The notes under the pieces are model-generated. The model saw nothing but the letters and a program-made list of their open reading frames with translations. It did not search any database and was not told the origin of the DNA. Shown piece after piece: positions 7,140-10,522 of a stretch of DNA of 10,522 nucleotides. Source of the DNA: Bacteroidota bacterium (GTDB lineage Bacteria > Bacteroidota > Bacteroidia > NS11-12g > UBA955); the NCBI GenBank assembly GCA_008081305.1, contig VMCP01000235.1, positions 1-10,522 of the forward strand, given 5' to 3'. Made by a program: the position numbers and the translations under genes. How positions within the stretch are numbered: the stretch's first letter is position 1; every line of letters starts with the position of its first letter.

Positions 7140-9160
7140 TAAATTTTACCTAACCATTTACGAAGAAACCACTCAAACGAGAATAAAGAAAATATGAACG
7201 CCAGGAACACCCATGATTCTTCAAAAGACCACCAATCGTGTTTTACGCTTAACACGCGAGCATCCCAATTGTTTTTTTGAGCCAACGTCATCATATCATC
7301 CAAATCCATGGATTTTCCCAGAAACATACCATTGGTTTGCTTGGACCATTCTCTCAACTTAGAATGATCGGCTAAGGTATTTCTTTCCTCCAACGTACTT
7401 TCATTTACCTCCCAAACAAAACTAGATTGCTCACCTGTTTTAGCACGAATAGATACACGTAACTCTCCTTTAGAAGGCGCATTTATGTAAGACTGATACA
7501 TGTTATTCTCAATCTGGTAGTTCAGTTTTTGTTCCTTCCCATCTATTGAGGCAACGACTTCGAAATTCTTGTCTGAAACTTGATTACCCGCATCATCTCT
7601 AAACACCCATTTCACCTCAAGCGACTCTCCAGCGTGTACATCGTGTTGATGATTCAGTATTTCTATTCCCCTAACCCTAGAAGACGATCTACTCAAGAAC
7701 TGTACATTTTGCACGACCCATTGATCAAATTGATTGGCATTTTTATTCAAACGCATCTCATTCAGCCTCCATCGCCATATTCCAGAGCCAAGAAACCAAG
7801 AACTGACGGCTTCTGCGTCGTGGATAAATGCCAGAGGGTACTGGGTTTCACTTCCATTCCAATTTTGATAAATTACAATTTTTGCTTGCGGCACTTGCCA
7901 TACGACAAGAGGTGAACTAGCAGCACTCCAAAGGTTTATGTAATCACGGTTTTCATCCAAGTTAAAAAAGTCAAACTCCTTGTTTAGCCTGGGCGTCACA
8001 GCTTGAAAATTAGATGTTAATCGAACGGATTTTTTGACCGAGTATGGAGCCATTTCTATCGCTGTTCGAAGGGCTGACTGATTACTCACAAAAAACCAGA
8101 ATGGCTTTCGTGTAGCAGAAATTTGTTTCAATAAGGTTCTGCTTTTTACCCCATACAAAACGTATACATCTCCACTGAAGTCTATTCCTTCACGCTCTGA
8201 ATAGGTTTTAATTTGATATTGCTTTTGACCTGCCAACGCTCTTTTAATTGCGCCGATATCTGGATGCGTTTCTCCATAAATAAAATGGATCTTTTTGACA
8301 TCCTTTTTGACCTGAATTGGAATACGAAGAGTATTATTTAAGGTGTTTTTCTCATTAGAAACGGGCTTTAAATTGGCTTCAAGCCAAAATACTCCATCTT
8401 TTATTGGCGGAATAATGTTCGTTTTCCATGATTTCACTTGGTTAAACTCAGTAATACTCCAAGGTTCTAAGAAGGTTTCATTTCCACCAAAATTAAGAGT
8501 AAGACTTACCGTATTTCCAATCGCTTTTTGAGCACGGGCTTTAATTTCTATTTCCGTTTTATTTCCAGAGAAAACTGTTTTGTTGGCCAAAACAGCATTC
8601 AATTCTAAATCAGGATACACATTGGTATCACCTACCCCTTTGGTAAAAACTGGAATTCCCGTTCTTTTTTCAGACTCCGATGAATTCAAAATGGACTGGC
8701 CATTATTTACAATACCATCGGAGATAACCAAAGCCAACTTTGATGGAGAATTTAAACGGCGTATGTGTTGATTTACCTTATCTAATCTACTCACTTGGGC
8801 GTTCAAAGAATCCCGATTAGAAAAAGGAACAACAGCATCGCTGAATGCCCAGTACTTGAATTGTATATGATCCAATTCTGATGTTTGATCTTTGAATTCA
8901 TTTACAACTCTGATCACCTCGGTTGAGTCAGAGGAGGATACATCAGCATAAACATGCCAAATAGGAGATTCACTTTTTTCAGTGTTACCCTCCCAACGAG
9001 GATTAAACAACCAAAAGCACAGTAAGAATAAGGCTATAAATCGAAGTATGGCAGCAACCTTCCAGGCCGTGCTTTTACTCCAATGTGCTTTGTACAACCA
9101 ATAGGTTAGTCCGGCAGCTGCAAGGACCGAAGTTGGCCAGGCATACCAAACTACCTGCAT
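7139..9160 (-). CDS. Membrane protein with VWA-like and possible amidotransferase-like (Rossmann) domains, function unknown
   Basis: This 673-residue protein has hydrophobic helices at about 5-23 and 34-52, a long soluble region and one more helix near the C-terminus (about 648-664, then basic RKWLGK). Topology resembles the BatA-like VWA membrane proteins common in Bacteroidota. Residues about 65-178 look like a shortened von Willebrand A domain: ADVSSSDS carries D73-x-S75-x-S77 of the metal site, and LALVISDG ends in the D-G pair (148-149). The intervening MIDAS threonine segment is not recognisable. About 185-285 looks like an Ig-like beta domain. About 288-490 starts IHFIYGETHPDIGAIKRAL and ends with GSGIWRWRL (458-466), which recalls the amidotransferase-like domain of large VWA membrane proteins; no catalytic cysteine is evident. 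A second beta domain covers about 494-585. It lies 10 bases after the small T9SS gene and overlaps mnmA by one base. A role in envelope assembly or quality control is only a guess. Confidence 0.7.
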   Translation of the reverse strand: MQVVWYAWPTSVLAAAGLTYWLYKAHWSKSTAWKVAAILRFIALFLLCFWLFNPRWEGNTEKSESPIWHVYADVSSSDSTEVIRVVNEFKDQTSELDHIQFKYWAFSDAVVPFSNRDSLNAQVSRLDKVNQHIRRLNSPSKLALVISDGIVNNGQSILNSSESEKRTGIPVFTKGVGDTNVYPDLELNAVLANKTVFSGNKTEIEIKARAQKAIGNTVSLTLNFGGNETFLEPWSITEFNQVKSWKTNIIPPIKDGVFWLEANLKPVSNEKNTLNNTLRIPIQVKKDVKKIHFIYGETHPDIGAIKRALAGQKQYQIKTYSEREGIDFSGDVYVLYGVKSRTLLKQISATRKPFWFFVSNQSALRTAIEMAPYSVKKSVRLTSNFQAVTPRLNKEFDFFNLDENRDYINLWSAASSPLVVWQVPQAKIVIYQNWNGSETQYPLAFIHDAEAVSSWFLGSGIWRWRLNEMRLNKNANQFDQWVVQNVQFLSRSSSRVRGIEILNHQHDVHAGESLEVKWVFRDDAGNQVSDKNFEVVASIDGKEQKLNYQIENNMYQSYINAPSKGELRVSIRAKTGEQSSFVWEVNESTLEERNTLADHSKLREWSKQTNGMFLGKSMDLDDMMTLAQKNNWDARVLSVKHDWWSFEESWVFLAFIFSLFSFEWFLRKWLGKI

Positions 9161-9170
9161 TTAGACTAGC

Positions 9171-9863
9171 TTATTTACGAATTTGAAACTTCTGGCTTTC
9201 TACCCCAAGGAGCGTAGTGGCTTCCACCACATACAATCCGTTTGGCAAAGAAACCAATGGTAGTGTTACCGATGAATTTGGCTCTGAAATCTTTTCTGAG
9301 TAAACGATTCTACCGTTTAAATCCAGTATATCAACCTGTTCAATCGCACTGATTGAACGAATATTTAATACATCAGAAACAGGGTTCGGAAATACCGACA
9401 CTTGAGTAACTTCAACATTTTCTGAAAACAAACCCCATCTCGACATGATCTGATAGTTTAATGTATCTACTATTTCTGGGTTTGCTTCGTCCCATATAGC
9501 ATAGGATACGTAAGCCGTATCTGCCGTTCCATCTGGATACACATCTAGTTTCAAATCAACGGTATCACCTGCTGAAATTGGACGGAATTGTGCTGCATCC
9601 ACAAAACTTGGATAACAATCGCTATTGTCGCAAAATGAAACAGACCATGACTCTGGAAAGTCTACGCTTACCTTTTTATATTTAATGGTAATATCGGCAT
9701 CTGTATTGTTGTAGAATTTGATCTTACAGGACTTGAAACCATCTTTTAACCGATCATTTTCTACATATTCATATAATTCCTTACTATCCACAAAACCAAT
9801 ACTTTGGGCCTGTACATTGAAAAGAAAGGCCAAAGAAGCCACCGCAGTCAAAAACTTTTTCAT
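9171..9863 (-). CDS. Small secreted protein with T9SS type A sorting domain, function unknown
   Basis: The 230-residue protein begins with a clear signal peptide (MKKFLTAVASLAFLFNVQA, probably cut before Q20). Residues about 20-142 form a beta-rich domain I cannot assign to a named family. It contains CKIKFYNNTDADITIKYKKV, then WSVSFCDNSDCY with C78 and C83 close together, and ISAGDTVDLKLDVYPDGTADT, which reads like an Ig-like fold; a third cysteine is C46. Residues about 154-230 are a T9SS type A sorting domain: VSVFPNPVSDVLNIRS, then VDILDLNGRIVYSE, LPNGLYVVE and a basic end QKFQIRK. Export through the Sec pathway and then T9SS follows from these two signals. It lies 27 bases after the HAD gene and 10 bases before the VWA-like membrane gene, so it is probably cotranscribed with the latter. 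Confidence 0.85.
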   Translation of the reverse strand: MKKFLTAVASLAFLFNVQAQSIGFVDSKELYEYVENDRLKDGFKSCKIKFYNNTDADITIKYKKVSVDFPESWSVSFCDNSDCYPSFVDAAQFRPISAGDTVDLKLDVYPDGTADTAYVSYAIWDEANPEIVDTLNYQIMSRWGLFSENVEVTQVSVFPNPVSDVLNIRSISAIEQVDILDLNGRIVYSEKISEPNSSVTLPLVSLPNGLYVVEATTLLGVESQKFQIRK

Positions 9864-9867
9864 AGGG

Positions 9868-9894
9868 CAAAAATAGGCAATAGATAGGAATCAA
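9868..9894 (-). promoter_or_regulatory. Possible promoter directly before the T9SS type A gene
   Basis: On the minus strand TATTTTTG (9875 down to 9868) is an exact TAnnTTTG match. A TTG lies at 9894-9892, 16 bases further upstream and overlapping the HAD stop codon; this spacing is at or just below the usual range. The -7 box ends only four bases before the ATG, so transcripts would be leaderless or nearly so. A chance match in AT-rich DNA is possible. Confidence 0.3.
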
Positions 9895-10520
9895 GCATGT
9901 AATGAGTCTAACCAGGACATCAAAGTTTTGTAAGAACCTCCGAAAAGTGAGTGATTGGAAATATCGGTTGGCAGCTCGGGGATATTTGAGTAATTAAAAT
10001 GAGATGTACAAATACCCGCATTCATACCTCCTTCAACATCTGTTTTCAGGTTATCTCCTATGTAAATACAGTTTTGAGCATGTGTTTTACAAGATTCAAA
10101 CGCTTTTATAAAGAACGCTCTATTTGGTTTGGCTTCACGAATCTCTTCTGAGGTTTGAACAAAATCTATCCATTGACCGATTCCTGACTCTCTCAACTTT
10201 ATGCGTTGCGTTTCGGTAAAACCGTTGGTTAAGATGCCAATATTCACCTCGCGTTTTAGCGTGGTGAGCACTTCAATTGCATTGGGAATTAAACGCGTCA
10301 TTCTCGGACAAATATCCAAATACTCTTGCCATACATCTTTTGGATACAGTGCGGGTGATAAACCCATTTTGGCAAATGTATCATGAAACCGAGCTACCCT
10401 CAGAACTTCCTTGGAAACCTCCCCCTTTTCATATCTCGACCAATACGCGGCGTTAACATCTTGATAAAGTGAAATAAATTGTTCCTCTTGGAAGCCTGTA
10501 TGGTATTCTAATTGATGTCG
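9891..10520 (-). CDS. HAD-family hydrolase, YjjG-like nucleotidase (partial, N-terminus missing)
   Basis: The frame is open from the right edge to the TGA at 9893-9891, giving 209 visible residues. The ATG at 10367 is internal: the codons upstream (AYWSRYEKGEVSKEVLRVAR) are typical cap-domain sequence of the YjjG/YfnB group. Family members are about 225-235 residues, so only about 20-25 residues are missing, including motif I (D-x-D-G-T), which I cannot check. Motif II is LTNG (97-100 of the visible part). Motif III is the lysine in EAKPNRAFF (K131). Motif IV is YIGDNLKTDVEGG, with G-D-N at 155-157 and D161. YjjG members dephosphorylate nucleoside monophosphates, including non-canonical pyrimidine nucleotides; that specificity is inferred here, not shown. 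It is the most upstream visible gene of the minus-strand cluster, and its promoter lies outside the window. Confidence 0.85.
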   Translation of the reverse strand, partial: RHQLEYHTGFQEEQFISLYQDVNAAYWSRYEKGEVSKEVLRVARFHDTFAKMGLSPALYPKDVWQEYLDICPRMTRLIPNAIEVLTTLKREVNIGILTNGFTETQRIKLRESGIGQWIDFVQTSEEIREAKPNRAFFIKAFESCKTHAQNCIYIGDNLKTDVEGGMNAGICTSHFNYSNIPELPTDISNHSLFGGSYKTLMSWLDSLHA

Positions 10521-10522
10521 TT

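Noticed and set aside
7580..7915. Open frame of 111 codons on the plus strand
   Set aside because: It is antisense to the well-supported membrane VWA-like gene and its translation looks like random composition.
9891..10367. HAD gene starting at the ATG at 10367
   Set aside because: The same frame continues open to the window edge and the upstream codons encode typical YjjG-like cap sequence, so this methionine is internal and the gene is cut by the edge.

Overview
The window comes from a Bacteroidota genome, most likely a flavobacterium-type marine or aquatic lineage. Three things point there. There are two type IX secretion system (T9SS) cargo proteins, one with a type A and one with a type B (gliding-motility-associated) C-terminal sorting domain. 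The primary sigma factor is short and lacks region 1.1. Promoter-like boxes match the Bacteroidota TTG / TAnnTTTG pattern rather than the E. coli type, and starts lack clear Shine-Dalgarno sequences. No mobile elements, CRISPR arrays, tRNA or rRNA genes were seen; the region looks like ordinary chromosome.

Layout. On the plus strand, the window opens inside the 3' end of a ferrous iron transporter gene (feoB-like, 2-271). A 118-base gap with a good Bacteroidota promoter follows, then the housekeeping sigma factor gene rpoD (390-1253). A symmetrical hairpin flanked by A and T runs (1270-1300) separates rpoD from everything after it and probably ends transcription from both sides.

From 1314 to the right edge all genes are on the minus strand. 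In order of transcription (right to left) they are: a partial HAD phosphatase of the YjjG type (9891-10520); a small secreted T9SS type A protein (9171-9863); a three-helix membrane protein with a von Willebrand A-like domain and a possible amidotransferase-like domain (7139-9160); the tRNA 2-thiouridylase mnmA (5943-7139); and a 1517-residue secreted protein (1314-5867). Spacings are 27 bases, 10 bases, a 1-base TAATG overlap, and 75 bases, so much of this can be one transcription unit, possibly with an internal promoter just before the T9SS type A gene.

Function. The cluster mixes housekeeping (tRNA thiolation, nucleotide phosphatase) with cell-envelope and secreted proteins. The most notable gene is the 1517-residue protein. 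It has a signal peptide, an IgGFc-binding-like N-terminal region, about eleven tandem PKD/Ig-like modules of which ten carry a regularly spaced cysteine pair, and a type B T9SS sorting domain: the architecture of a surface adhesin or filament. I see no clearly undescribed multi-gene system. The least characterised parts are the membrane VWA-like protein and the N-terminal domain of the small T9SS protein.
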